40,680 nucleotides of DNA. Origin: Flavobacteriales bacterium (lineage in GTDB: Bacteria > Bacteroidota > Bacteroidia > NS11-12g > UBA955). The notes below the pieces were generated by a model. The model made no database searches, had not been told where the DNA came from, and was given only the letters and a program-made list of their open reading frames with translations. The DNA is taken from contig CANHRE010000015.1 of the NCBI GenBank assembly GCA_947463095.1, positions 1-40,680 of the forward strand, written 5' to 3'. Positions 26,059 to 33,214 of the stretch are shown here, piece after piece (position 1 is the stretch's first letter; each line of letters begins with the position of its first letter). The translations under genes and the position numbers were made by a program.

Positions 26059-27498
26059 ATGCAAAGAATCACGGTAGCAAAAGGAGACGGAATCGGGCCG
26101 GAAATCATGGACGCCACGCTGGCCATCTTGTTGGCAGCGGGCGCACAATTTGAAGTTGATGAGATAGAAGTAGGAGAGAAGGTATACTTATCCGGAAATA
26201 GCAGTGGCATTTCCAAAGAGTCATGGGATGTCATTAGAAGGAATAAAGTGTTTTTGAAGGCTCCGATTACCACTCCACAGGGCGGAGGTTACAAGAGCCT
26301 TAATGTTACCACGCGCAAGTTTCTCGGGCTTTATGCCAACATCAGGCCCTGCTTCAGCATGCATCCTTATGTCAGCACCAAGCATCCCCAGATGGATATT
26401 GTGATTGTGCGTGAGAATGAAGAAGACTTATATGCCGGTATTGAACACCAGCAAACCGATGAGGTGGTGCAGTGCCTGAAGTTGATCAGCAGGCCCGGCT
26501 GCGAAAAGATTGTCCGCTATGCTTTTGAGTACGCCCATCAGTATGGAAGAAAGAAGGTAACCTGTTTCACCAAAGACAACATCATGAAGCAGACCGATGG
26601 CCTATTCCATCAGGTGTTTGATGAGATAGCAATGGAATATCCGGACATTGAAAATGAACATTGGATCATTGATATCGGAGCTGCGAAGATGGCCGATACA
26701 CCGGAGGCCTTTGATGTAATCGTGATGCCCAACCTGTATGGGGATGTGTTGAGCGACGTGGCCGCGCAGATTGCGGGCTCCGTAGGGCTTGCCGGTTCTG
26801 CGAACATTGGCGAAACATGCGCCATGTTTGAGGCCATCCACGGTTCTGCACCCCGCCGCGCCGGGCAGAATATGGCCAATCCTTCAGGTTTGTTGCAGGG
26901 CGCCATCCAGATGCTCATCCACATCGGACAGGTCAAGGTGGCTGAAAAGGTGCAGAACGCCTGGCTGAAAACCATCGAAGACGGCATTCATACCTATGAC
27001 ATCTATAAAGAGGGTGTAAGCACTCAAAAAGTGGGCACCAGGGAGTTCGCAGAGGCGGTGATTGCCAACCTCGGACAATCGCCTTCTCGCCTGCAGGCGG
27101 TGCATTATTCCGAAGAAAAGCTGATACAACTCCCCAAATACAGCCGCAGAGCGCCGGCAAAGAAAGAACTGCTGGGCGTGGACTTGTTCGTACACTGGCC
27201 GGGCAGCAGTCCTGATGCGCTGGCCGACATCATCAAGGGTATAGCGCTTGATGACGTAAAGCTGAGCATGATTACCAACCGCGGCATTAAGGTATATCCT
27301 GATGGATTCCCGGAAACCTTCTGTACCGACCACTGGCGCTGCAGGTTCAAGCATGCATCGGAAGGGCTGAACATCGGTAAGGAACATATTGTGCAGCTGT
27401 TACAGAATGCCATCAGGGCCAATGTTGATGTGATTAAAACAGAGAACCTGTATGCCTTCGATGGCAAACCAGGATTCAGTCTGGGGCAGGGACAATAA
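26059..27498 (+). CDS. icd: Isocitrate dehydrogenase, Thermus-type long form
   Basis: This 479-residue decarboxylating dehydrogenase of the IDH/IPMDH superfamily has the GDGIGPEI start, the substrate-binding region SLNVTTRKFLGLYANIRP, VRENEEDLYAGIEH, the metal-site NLYGDVLSDVAAQIAGSVGL, and the cofactor loop HGSAPRRAGQNMANP. The Lys/Asn-rich TKDNIMKQTDG segment and a roughly 140-residue C-terminal extension (after about residue 340) match the long Thermus-type IDH and not 3-isopropylmalate dehydrogenase. It converts isocitrate to 2-oxoglutarate in the TCA cycle. NADP use is likely from the Arg-rich cofactor loop but not proven. Confidence 0.92.
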   Translation: MQRITVAKGDGIGPEIMDATLAILLAAGAQFEVDEIEVGEKVYLSGNSSGISKESWDVIRRNKVFLKAPITTPQGGGYKSLNVTTRKFLGLYANIRPCFSMHPYVSTKHPQMDIVIVRENEEDLYAGIEHQQTDEVVQCLKLISRPGCEKIVRYAFEYAHQYGRKKVTCFTKDNIMKQTDGLFHQVFDEIAMEYPDIENEHWIIDIGAAKMADTPEAFDVIVMPNLYGDVLSDVAAQIAGSVGLAGSANIGETCAMFEAIHGSAPRRAGQNMANPSGLLQGAIQMLIHIGQVKVAEKVQNAWLKTIEDGIHTYDIYKEGVSTQKVGTREFAEAVIANLGQSPSRLQAVHYSEEKLIQLPKYSRRAPAKKELLGVDLFVHWPGSSPDALADIIKGIALDDVKLSMITNRGIKVYPDGFPETFCTDHWRCRFKHASEGLNIGKEHIVQLLQNAIRANVDVIKTENLYAFDGKPGFSLGQGQ

Positions 27499-27518
27499 GT
27501 CAGAAAATCATAAAGACT

Positions 27519-27764
27519 ATGAAGTTTCAATTGATAGACGGATTGTACAACACACGCGAAGCGTTGGAACTGCTTGGAGATTTGGTGCGGGTAAAGATGG
27601 CGTATCTGGAAAACCGCATTCATGCTTCTTTGAGTGAAGAAGACATCAAACTCGTAGAGAACCGAATCAAACAATTGCAGCGGGGGTGGTCGGAACTGCA
27701 GGAACAGGTGCGCTCCTCGGGACTGTCCTGCAGACTGGAATCATCGATAGAAATAGCGTGTTAA
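27519..27764 (+). CDS. Small hypothetical protein, 81 residues
   Basis: This short soluble protein begins MKFQLIDGLYNTREALELLGDLVRV and continues as a charged helix rich in Glu/Lys (SEEDIKLVENRIKQLQ), with a coiled-coil look. The IDG...EAL pattern resembles small uncharacterised Bacteroidota proteins of about 70 residues that I remember; no function is known. It lies 21 nt after isocitrate dehydrogenase and may share its transcript, closed by the hairpin at 27776. Confidence 0.65.
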   Translation: MKFQLIDGLYNTREALELLGDLVRVKMAYLENRIHASLSEEDIKLVENRIKQLQRGWSELQEQVRSSGLSCRLESSIEIAC

Positions 27765-27775
27765 TAGGTTCAGAT

Positions 27776-27800
27776 GGGAACCCCGCTTTGCGGGGTTCCC
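27776..27800 (+). terminator. Strong hairpin, possible terminator
   Basis: A perfect 11-bp stem (GGGAACCCCGC paired with GCGGGGTTCCC) with a TTT loop starts 12 nt after the stop of the 81-residue gene. No T-tract follows, so it is not a classical intrinsic terminator and may instead protect the mRNA end. Confidence 0.6.
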
Positions 27801-27993
27801 CATGCTGATTTGCGCTTTGAATGGGCCTGAGATCATATGCTAATCCCCGCAGCATGCAACGATTGAAACAGGCAAACTGCTCTAAAAGACAGAACGAAGT
27901 ATAGGGGCTAAGGATGATGCATTCAACCCAATTTCAAACAGCTACGTTGCACTATGGCCGATTGATTTTCTCATACTAAGAAACCAACTACGA

Positions 27994-28152
27994 ATGCTAA
28001 ATCACAGGCCGTTCGAAAAATTGGGGGAATTACACGGACTGCAAACTCGGCTGCTAATTGAAACGATGGTTGCAGAAGTTGGTCTTATCAGCCCCTTGGG
28101 GACGTCGAATCAGTTGATTGATTGCTTTCGGAAGTGGTTAAATTTGCAATAA
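27994..28152 (+). CDS. Possible small ORF, 52 residues
   Basis: ATG at 27994 to TAA at 28150-28152 reads MLNHRPFEKLGELHGLQTRL and continues to KWLNLQ. The same frame is open upstream to a TAA at 27883, so it could also be the end of a longer decayed gene. The stop overlaps the start of the next gene as TAATG. Against it, the TAAATTTG promoter of the next gene lies inside its end, and no homologue is recognised. Confidence 0.3.
   Translation: MLNHRPFEKLGELHGLQTRLLIETMVAEVGLISPLGTSNQLIDCFRKWLNLQ
28117..28146 (+). promoter_or_regulatory. Promoter of the epimerase-like gene
   Basis: ATTG (28117-28120) and an exact TAAATTTG (28139-28146) are 18 nt apart. The box ends 5 nt before the ATG at 28152, so the transcript should begin at or next to the start codon. 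This supports the ATG over the TTG at 28122. Confidence 0.6.
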
Positions 28153-29081
28153 TGAGGCAAACAATCCTTGGTTCCGGGGGTGCCATTGGCCTAGAACTGG
28201 CCAAAGCACTAACACCATATACACGCAACATCCGGCTGGTAAGCCGCAAACCTGAGCGCGTGAATCCGGATGATGAATTGTTTCCGGCAGACCTCACCCG
28301 CAGGGAAGAGGTATTTAATGCCGTAGCCGGCAGCGACATTGTTTATGTGACCATCGGCTTTCCATATAAAGCACGTGTATGGAAGGAATTGTGGCCAGAT
28401 TTTATGGCCAATGTAATCGACGCCTGTTTGGAGTATAGGGCAAAACTGGTGTTCTTCGATAATGTATATGCCATAGGTGGTGATCATGTAAAGCATATCA
28501 CAGAGGAATCACCCATCAGTCCCAGCAGCAGGAAGGGTGAAATTAGGGCGAAGGTGGATACGCTGATCCTGGATTCCATAGAACAGCGCGGGCTTAATGC
28601 CATTATTGCCCGGGCTCCTGATTTTTTGAGCGAAGTGAAGCAAAACAGTATGGGCATGATCCTGATTTACGATAATCTGAAAAAGGGTAAAAAGGCCCAG
28701 TGGCTCTGCGATGCAAAGAAAATACACAGTATGGGATATGCACCTGAACTTGCCAAAGGAACAGCCATGCTGGGCAATACTCCGGATGCCTTTAATCAAA
28801 TCTGGAATCTACCTGCTGATTCAGAGAAAATTACCGGAGAAGGCTGGATAAAACTCTTTGCGGAAGCCATGAACCGACCGGCTAATTATCAGGTATTACC
28901 CAATTTCCTCCTGAAATGTTTGGGCCTTTTTATTCCGATTATGAGGGAGCTTCCGGAAATGAACTATCAATTTAACCGCGATTATTATTTCGATAGCTCG
29001 AAGTTCAACAGGCGGTTCAATTACAGCCCTATTAGCAACGAGGAAGCCGTTAAGCAGGTTGTTGCCCGGCTGAATAAGTAG
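28152..29081 (+). CDS. NAD-dependent epimerase/dehydratase-like (extended SDR) protein
   Basis: The 309-residue protein starts with a Rossmann dinucleotide motif (ILGSGGAIGLELAKAL). It continues with the SDR-like SRKPERV, a DIVYVTIG strand, the KLVFFDNVYAIGG region (Tyr in the place of the catalytic YxxxK is not convincing), and IIARAPDF. The overall pattern is an atypical extended SDR or NmrA-like reductase. Substrate and even catalytic activity are uncertain. The Bacteroidota promoter box 5 nt upstream fixes the start at 28152. Confidence 0.85.
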   Translation: MRQTILGSGGAIGLELAKALTPYTRNIRLVSRKPERVNPDDELFPADLTRREEVFNAVAGSDIVYVTIGFPYKARVWKELWPDFMANVIDACLEYRAKLVFFDNVYAIGGDHVKHITEESPISPSSRKGEIRAKVDTLILDSIEQRGLNAIIARAPDFLSEVKQNSMGMILIYDNLKKGKKAQWLCDAKKIHSMGYAPELAKGTAMLGNTPDAFNQIWNLPADSEKITGEGWIKLFAEAMNRPANYQVLPNFLLKCLGLFIPIMRELPEMNYQFNRDYYFDSSKFNRRFNYSPISNEEAVKQVVARLNK

Positions 29082-29123
29082 TAAATAACAGCAAGCGGGC
29101 TGCGCTTCTGCTTTAAATAAAAC

Positions 29124-29417
29124 ATGAATATCCGGTTTGCATGCACAGCGGAAGTTTGGCAGCATGCCGGCACAGGAAGTTGGCATTTTGTGTCCATGCC
29201 GGAAGAAATGGCCCGTGAAATCAGGGAACACTCGGCATGGCTCCAGGAGGGTTGGGGCAGAATCAAGGTAAGGGCAGAAATCGGATCATTTGCTTGGGAT
29301 ACGGCCATTTGGTATGATACAATAAAGCAAACCTACTTGATTCCACTCAAGGCAGAAATCAGAAAACGACTGGGGATAGAGGTCGGAATGAAGCTGTCGG
29401 TAATCTTATTGCTGTAG
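29124..29417 (+). CDS. DUF1905 domain protein
   Basis: This 97-residue single-domain protein has the DUF1905 signature FACTAEVWQ...GSWHFVSMPEEMAREIRE, GWGRIKVRAEIGSFAWDTAIW and YLIPLKAEIRKRLGIEVGMKL. The family forms a small beta-barrel of unknown function, often fused to an OmdA/YdeI domain. Here it stands alone, downstream of the epimerase-like gene by 42 nt. Confidence 0.85.
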   Translation: MNIRFACTAEVWQHAGTGSWHFVSMPEEMAREIREHSAWLQEGWGRIKVRAEIGSFAWDTAIWYDTIKQTYLIPLKAEIRKRLGIEVGMKLSVILLL

Positions 29418-29479
29418 AATTCGGAGTCCTGTAGATTTCTTATGCTGTTCCACTCCTAATTACTTATTGTTGCAACCAA

Positions 29480-29506
29480 TCTTTTAAGCCTTCAGGCTTT
29501 AAAAGA
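29480..29506 (+). other. Stem-loop upstream of the muconolactone-isomerase-like gene
   Basis: The arms TCTTTTAAGCC (29480-29490) and GGCTTTAAAAGA (29495-29506) pair with one bulged base around a TTCA loop, ending 14 nt before the ATG at 29521. It lacks a T-tract. It could end the upstream transcript or sit in the 5' leader. Confidence 0.5.
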
Positions 29507-29520
29507 ATAACCACAAAAAC

Positions 29521-29793
29521 ATGAACAGAATTCTTGTTATACTAACCATAGATACGGATACTCTTCCGCCCGATTTTCCCGAAATACTGCAACGTGAACG
29601 TGAAGTGGTGGCCCAATGGAAAAAGGAGGGCATTCTGGAACAATTGTTTTTACGACCCACCAGGAACGGTGCAGTGCTCCTCTTCAAGGATATAGACGAG
29701 CAACAGGCAACGGAACTGATGACCACCCTGCCTTTCTACCCTTTGAGGAAATCTATAGAGATACTGCCGCTGATTAAGGATCAGGAGATTTAA
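29521..29793 (+). CDS. Muconolactone isomerase-like/YCII-like small protein
   Basis: This 90-residue ferredoxin-like alpha/beta protein begins MNRILVILTIDTDTLPPDF. It contains the REREVVAQWKKEGILEQLFLRPTRNGAVLLFKD segment, typical of the muconolactone delta-isomerase/YCII dimeric fold, and ends in the strand LPFYPLRKSIEILPL. A specific role in aromatic breakdown is unlikely without neighbouring catabolic genes. It is followed by a clear terminator. Confidence 0.75.
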   Translation: MNRILVILTIDTDTLPPDFPEILQREREVVAQWKKEGILEQLFLRPTRNGAVLLFKDIDEQQATELMTTLPFYPLRKSIEILPLIKDQEI

Positions 29794-29802
29794 AAGCACT
29801 AG

Positions 29803-29838
29803 AAAAAGGGCCAACGAAATCATCGAAGGGCCTTTTTT
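29803..29838 (+). terminator. Intrinsic terminator
   Basis: AAAAAGGGCC pairs with GGGCCTTTTT across a roughly 15-nt loop (one G-U pair). The right arm runs into TTTTTT on the plus strand, 10 nt after the stop of the upstream gene. Confidence 0.8.
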
Positions 29839-30320
29839 ATGGCTATTCATCTTTTAGGTATGTGCCCCTTATCCTTTATGGTGGGTTCTCTTATAGTGCG
29901 TGCCCCCCACCGAGTTGGGTAAGCAAGGAGTCGTAAGGGAGGTCCTGGAACCATGAATAGCCCTTGAGCTGCGCAATGTGTTTTTTGGGGATTACCCCTT
30001 TATGCCTCATGCGAATCCAACGGCATTTCATACTTGTATGCGAGTGATGATGGTAATCGCAGGCAGGATTTAACTAAAAGGTTTACCGTAATGTGTTTGG
30101 TGTAAACAAAATTATCGTGTCCATTATGGAGGCATTAAAAATAAGATGATACACGTATATACACTTTATCGCGGAAGGTCATATCCGCTGAGTTATTGTT
30201 CATCTAAGATGCTGTTTTGAGTTCATGATTTTATGAAAACAATCGCTTTTTCCATGGTTTCCCAAAGCGCAGGAATGAATTAGGGTTGATGTAAATCTAT
30301 GCTTAACTTTTGTCAAGCTG
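29839..30320 (+). other. Gene-poor stretch with possible gene remnant
   Basis: No confident gene is seen in these 480 bases. A minus-strand frame at 29891-30031 (46 residues from its ATG, open for 60 codons) has protein-like composition (IAQLKGYSWFQDLPYD, then TQLGGGHAL) and may be the end of a decayed gene. The 13-base string GGGATTACCCCTT near 29980 also begins copies of repeat array B at 31579. The rest looks non-coding. Confidence 0.4.
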
Positions 30321-30785
30321 TCAGCAACAACCCGAACCCGGAGTGCATGATTTGGTGGTTGCAGACAAGCCATTCAAGGTAGATGTTGTAGCAGGGATTC
30401 CGCAAGCATCTTTAGCAAGGCAATCCGTTTGTTTAGGTACCATTTGAAAGCGCCCATTGATGAATGCAAGGCCATATTTTTCAATGGTTCTGCCTTGGAA
30501 TTCAATTTCTATATCTGCATCTTCCAGGGAAAGTTTTTGTTCCGATAACTCTATGATTGACTTTAATTTCTCCGCGCTGAGCCTGTGGTCATAGTCCGTG
30601 GCTGTGAACAATTGAAAGTTAATGACCCTCTCAGCACGTATTGTTCCTCCACAATCTATAAAATTCTTGTGAATAACACCGACTTCTGTAACATGAAAAT
30701 GTTCCGGAACCGACTGGCCGTCAGGCAGTACAAATTCTACCCTGGAAAGGTAGTTGAGGGCTGTTTTAATTTCTGACAACTTCAT
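30321..30785 (-). CDS. DUF6428 family protein with Cys-rich tail
   Basis: The 154-residue protein starts MKLSEIKTALNYLSRVEFVLPDG, with VPEHFHVTEVGVIHKNFIDCGG and TDYDHRLSAEKLKSIIE. This matches the small Bacteroidota proteins (DUF6428) found beside ArsR regulators in arsenic loci. The C-terminal 35 residues contain Cys in CLAKDACG and KSCTPGSGCC, a likely thiol site for As(III) or another soft metal. It lies 53 nt downstream of arsR with an operator-like site in the gap. The binding role is inferred. Confidence 0.8.
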   Translation of the reverse strand: MKLSEIKTALNYLSRVEFVLPDGQSVPEHFHVTEVGVIHKNFIDCGGTIRAERVINFQLFTATDYDHRLSAEKLKSIIELSEQKLSLEDADIEIEFQGRTIEKYGLAFINGRFQMVPKQTDCLAKDACGIPATTSTLNGLSATTKSCTPGSGCC

Positions 30786-30805
30786 TTTTCTATTTTTTAG
30801 GGTTT

Positions 30806-30821
30806 ATTAAAATATTGCGAT
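30806..30821 (-). promoter_or_regulatory. Second candidate ArsR operator
   Basis: On the plus strand this reads ATTAAAAT-ATTGCGAT: one good half site (ATCGCAAT on the minus strand) and one weak half. It lies between arsR and the DUF6428 gene and resembles the site at 31192-31207. Confidence 0.35.
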
Positions 30822-30838
30822 TGTTGGAGTATATGATT

Positions 30839-31174
30839 TCAGCAACAATGGCTGCCGGTTTCATCAGTTACTAGATTTAGTATCTTATTGAACTGCCGCC
30901 TGATTTCAGCCCAACGACTGGGGTTGATGCAATAACTCACTTTAGCACCATCTATGGAACCTTGAATGATTCCAATATCCTTCAATTCTCTGAGATGTTG
31001 GCTGATGGTTGCCTGAGCCAGGCCAAGTTCTTGTACCAAATCTCCGTTGATACAGGCATTGGTTTTGATCAGGTGTTGCATGATGGCAATACGGGCTGGG
31101 TGTGCGAAAGCCTTTGCTGCCAGCGCCAGATTATTCTGTTCCTCGGAGAATAGGTTAGTTTTGGTCACACCCAT
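30839..31174 (-). CDS. arsR: ArsR/SmtB family transcriptional regulator
   Basis: The 111-residue winged-helix repressor has AKAFAHPARIAIMQHLI, the recognition-helix region LGLAQATISQHLRELKDIGII and a beta-wing GAKVSYCINPSRW. The protein ends in SHCC, so the metal-sensing cysteines may be the C-terminal pair and the Cys in the wing, not the CVC pair of E. coli ArsR. In relatives it represses its own operon until As(III) or a similar ligand binds. It precedes the DUF6428 gene. No arsenite pump or arsenate reductase follows. Confidence 0.9.
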   Translation of the reverse strand: MGVTKTNLFSEEQNNLALAAKAFAHPARIAIMQHLIKTNACINGDLVQELGLAQATISQHLRELKDIGIIQGSIDGAKVSYCINPSRWAEIRRQFNKILNLVTDETGSHCC

Positions 31175-31191
31175 GGGTTGCTCGTTGTCTT

Positions 31192-31207
31192 ATTGCAATA
31201 TTACGAT
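31192..31207 (-). promoter_or_regulatory. Candidate ArsR operator upstream of arsR
   Basis: ATTGCAAT-ATTACGAT is an imperfect inverted repeat (minus strand ATCGTAATATTGCAAT) 18 nt upstream of the arsR start. A similar half site recurs at 30814-30821. Position and symmetry suggest self-regulation. Confidence 0.45.
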
Positions 31208-31397
31208 AATTTAGGTGGTTTTCAAAACGGTTATTCTGTTGATGACCTGATTTTGAATGCTACTCTGAAAAAGGGCTTTGAGGAATAATAATACCGAGTA
31301 TTGTCGGTGGGTTTAATTTTAGCATGTACAGATCAGCCGCCGTGCAGTGGTAATCAATCACATCAAAACAAGGAAAGGATATAAGCCTGGTTTTGGA

Positions 31398-31654
31398 ATT
31401 ACCCCTTTGTGCTGCGCAGTCGGGGTGAACCCTTGCGGGGGAGGCAACAAAGCCAAAAGAAAGCTTGCCGACTTGGGTCTTTTCAGGGATTACCCTTTGT
31501 GCTGCGCACTCCGGGTGCTCCCTTGCGGGGGAGGCAACAAAGCCAAAAGAAAGCTTGCCGACTTGGGTCTTTTCATGGGATTACCCCTTCGTGCTGCGCA
31601 CTCCGGGTGCTCCCTTGCGGGGGAGGCAACAAAGCCAACAGAAAGCTTGCCGAC
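31398..31654 (+). repeat. Tandem repeat array B, 91-bp unit, two full and one partial copy
   Basis: Copies begin at 31398, 31489 and 31580, exactly 91 bp apart. The third is complete for about 75 bp and then runs into a terminator. Copies 2 and 3 are nearly identical. Copy 1 differs around CAGTCGGGGTGAACC versus CACTCCGGGTGCTCC. Each contains CTTGCGGGGGAGGCAACAAA and GAAAGCTTGCCGACT. Open frames across the array only repeat the unit, so no protein is claimed. The unit is not identical to array A but has the same kind of G-rich core followed by an AAAGCC stretch. Confidence 0.95.
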
Positions 31655-31676
31655 TGCGTCGGCTTATTTTTTTATT
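31647..31676 (+). terminator. Intrinsic terminator closing repeat array B
   Basis: GCCGA (31649-31653, the end of the repeat unit) pairs with TCGGC (31659-31663), followed by TTATTTTTTT on the plus strand. As in array A, the repeat end supplies the left arm. Confidence 0.75.
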
Positions 31677-31723
31677 GGCCGTTTCTTCGCTCAGGCAAGC
31701 CTGGCTTGAAGGCCAATAAAAAA
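31668..31723. repeat. Inverted repeat, 13-bp arms
   Basis: TTTTTTATTGGCC (31668-31680) and GGCCAATAAAAAA (31711-31723) are exact inverted arms around 30 nt. Inside is a smaller CAAGCC/GGCTTG hairpin. The arms link the array terminator to the tRNA terminator. Confidence 0.8.
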
Positions 31724-31748
31724 CCCCGCTTTGCGGGGCTTTCTTTTG
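31718..31748 (-). terminator. Terminator downstream of tRNA-Ser(UGA)
   Basis: CCCCGC and GCGGGG pair around a TTT loop directly behind the tRNA 3' end. The T-run is on the minus strand, the strand of the tRNA. Confidence 0.75.
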
Positions 31749-31752
31749 GCTT

Positions 31753-31840
<88 letters not shown>

Positions 31841-31925
31841 GTGTATTCAGACGCTGCGGTAGCGTTTGGGAGTGCAAAGGTAATTTCTTTTTATCCTTAT
31901 GACCAAGCGGCAATTGGATTGTTTT

Positions 31926-32288
31926 TTAACCCATCATTTTACGTATCACAACCTTTTGCAGTTCACGCCAAAGTATGAGTCTGGTGATGCTTACCGACCA
32001 GGGCTCGTCGGCCAGCGCAGCCTCTCGGACTTTCTGTTCCTGAACATCAATGCGGTACAGCAGTTCCTGCAACCTCGCGCTGCGCCGGTCAAGCGCACTG
32101 GCTATAATGGGCTCCACCTGTGCAAACAATTCATCAAAGGCCATCGAAGCATCTCCCGAAAACGAAATGTCGAAACCATACATGGCGAAATCCTTTTGAA
32201 CCTGCTCAGCACAGGCTTTTATATATTCGGCTTTGTCGAACCAGGGTTTTAAATCCTGTTCGCATAGTTTTGGCAACGGCTGTGACAT
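31926..32288 (-). CDS. Hypothetical protein, 120 residues
   Basis: This soluble, helix-rich protein reads MSQPLPKLCEQDLKPWFDKAEY, then FSGDASMAFDELFAQVEPIIASALDRRSARLQELLYRID, and ends ITRLILWRELQKVVIRKMMG. It has no signal peptide, no membrane segment and no recognised motif. It reads like a conserved small cytosolic protein. A plus-strand frame over the same region is a shadow: it gives a Cys/Arg/Gln-rich, low-quality protein. Confidence 0.7.
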   Translation of the reverse strand: MSQPLPKLCEQDLKPWFDKAEYIKACAEQVQKDFAMYGFDISFSGDASMAFDELFAQVEPIIASALDRRSARLQELLYRIDVQEQKVREAALADEPWSVSITRLILWRELQKVVIRKMMG

Positions 32289-32422
32289 GTTACGTCTGTT
32301 AGAGTCGTGAAACTAAGGCTTTTTTCAAGCCCAGCGGCATCCCCCGTAAACTGCGCATCGAGTTTAATGGCGTTACGAAGGCTGTTCTGTAAACTTAAGG
32401 CGGGTGCGGCTTGCAAGGCTGA

Positions 32423-32430
32423 TACTTTTG
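32423..32430 (+). promoter_or_regulatory. -7 box TACTTTTG of the envelope export operon
   Basis: This exact TAnnTTTG match lies 1 nt before the ATG at 32432 and 4 nt before the ATG at 32435. The second start fits the spacing seen at other leaderless genes in this window. Confidence 0.55.
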
Positions 32431-32431
32431 A

Positions 32432-33199
32432 ATGATGGTATGCCGCTTTCTGTCCCTGTTTTGCCTGTCTGCAACCATGCTCATGGAACACCAGGCCAGG
32501 GCACAGGATGATTCAATGGCCCGCGAAATCATTCATAAAGCAGAGGAAAAGATGCGCGGTAAAACCTCAGAAGCAGCCATTACCATCCGCATAGTCAGGC
32601 CAAAATGGACCAGGGAAATGAAGGCGAAAACCTGGTCCAAGGGCAAGAACAACGCGGTTATCCTCATCACCAGCCCGGCAAAGGAAAACGGCATTGTGTA
32701 TTTGCGTCGCGAAAAAGAAGTGTGGAACTGGGTTCCTTCTATTGAACGTGTGGTCAAGCTTCCGCCTTCCATGATGAGCCAAAGCTGGATGGGAACCGAT
32801 TTTACCAATGATGATCTGGTTAAAGAAGCATCTGCCGAGGATGATTATACGCACCGCCTGCTGGGCCAGGATTCCCTGGCTAACAGGGCTTGCTACCGCA
32901 TTGAGCTAAAGCCGCTTCCTGATAAAGCTGTGGTTTGGGGAAAGGTGCTGGTTTGGGTTGATGTTCAATGGTATGTGCAACTCAGGGCGGAATTTTATGA
33001 TGAAGAAGACCATCTGGTGAACACAATGAGTGCATCGGATCTGAAGTGGATGGGAGGGAGGATGCTGGCTTCTGTGATGGAAATGGTTCCTTCTGATAAG
33101 CCTGGAAATAAAACCATGTTGATATATGATTCTATAACCTTCGACCATGAAATTACCGACCGGTTTTTCACCCCGGAAAACATACGCAACATCCGCTAA
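32432..33199 (+). CDS. Outer-membrane lipoprotein-sorting (LolA-like) periplasmic protein
   Basis: This 255-residue protein has a signal peptide (MMVCRFLSLFCLSATML... ending ARAQ) and a LolA/LolB-like half-barrel domain of the TP_0789-type family. Visible are EIIHKAEEKMRGKTSEAAITI, the strands VILITSPAKENGIVYLR and VWNWVPSIERVVKLPPSMMSQSWMGTDFTNDDL, and a DLKWMGGRMLASVMEM segment. Such proteins carry lipids or lipoproteins across the periplasm. It is the first gene of an operon with two permeases, an ATPase and an outer-membrane barrel. ATG codons at 32432 and 32435 are both possible; the second is 4 nt after the promoter box. Confidence 0.85.
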   Translation: MMVCRFLSLFCLSATMLMEHQARAQDDSMAREIIHKAEEKMRGKTSEAAITIRIVRPKWTREMKAKTWSKGKNNAVILITSPAKENGIVYLRREKEVWNWVPSIERVVKLPPSMMSQSWMGTDFTNDDLVKEASAEDDYTHRLLGQDSLANRACYRIELKPLPDKAVVWGKVLVWVDVQWYVQLRAEFYDEEDHLVNTMSASDLKWMGGRMLASVMEMVPSDKPGNKTMLIYDSITFDHEITDRFFTPENIRNIR

Positions 33200-33214
33200 G
33201 TACCTCTAGCCGCT

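Noticed and set aside
26059-27498. 3-isopropylmalate dehydrogenase
   Set aside because: The length (479), the C-terminal extension and the TTRKFLGLYANIRP substrate region fit Thermus-type isocitrate dehydrogenase, and no leu genes are nearby.
31899-32252. Plus-strand 117-residue frame opposite the 120-residue hypothetical gene
   Set aside because: Its composition is poor for a protein. The minus-strand frame has a clean start and a natural helical protein pattern.
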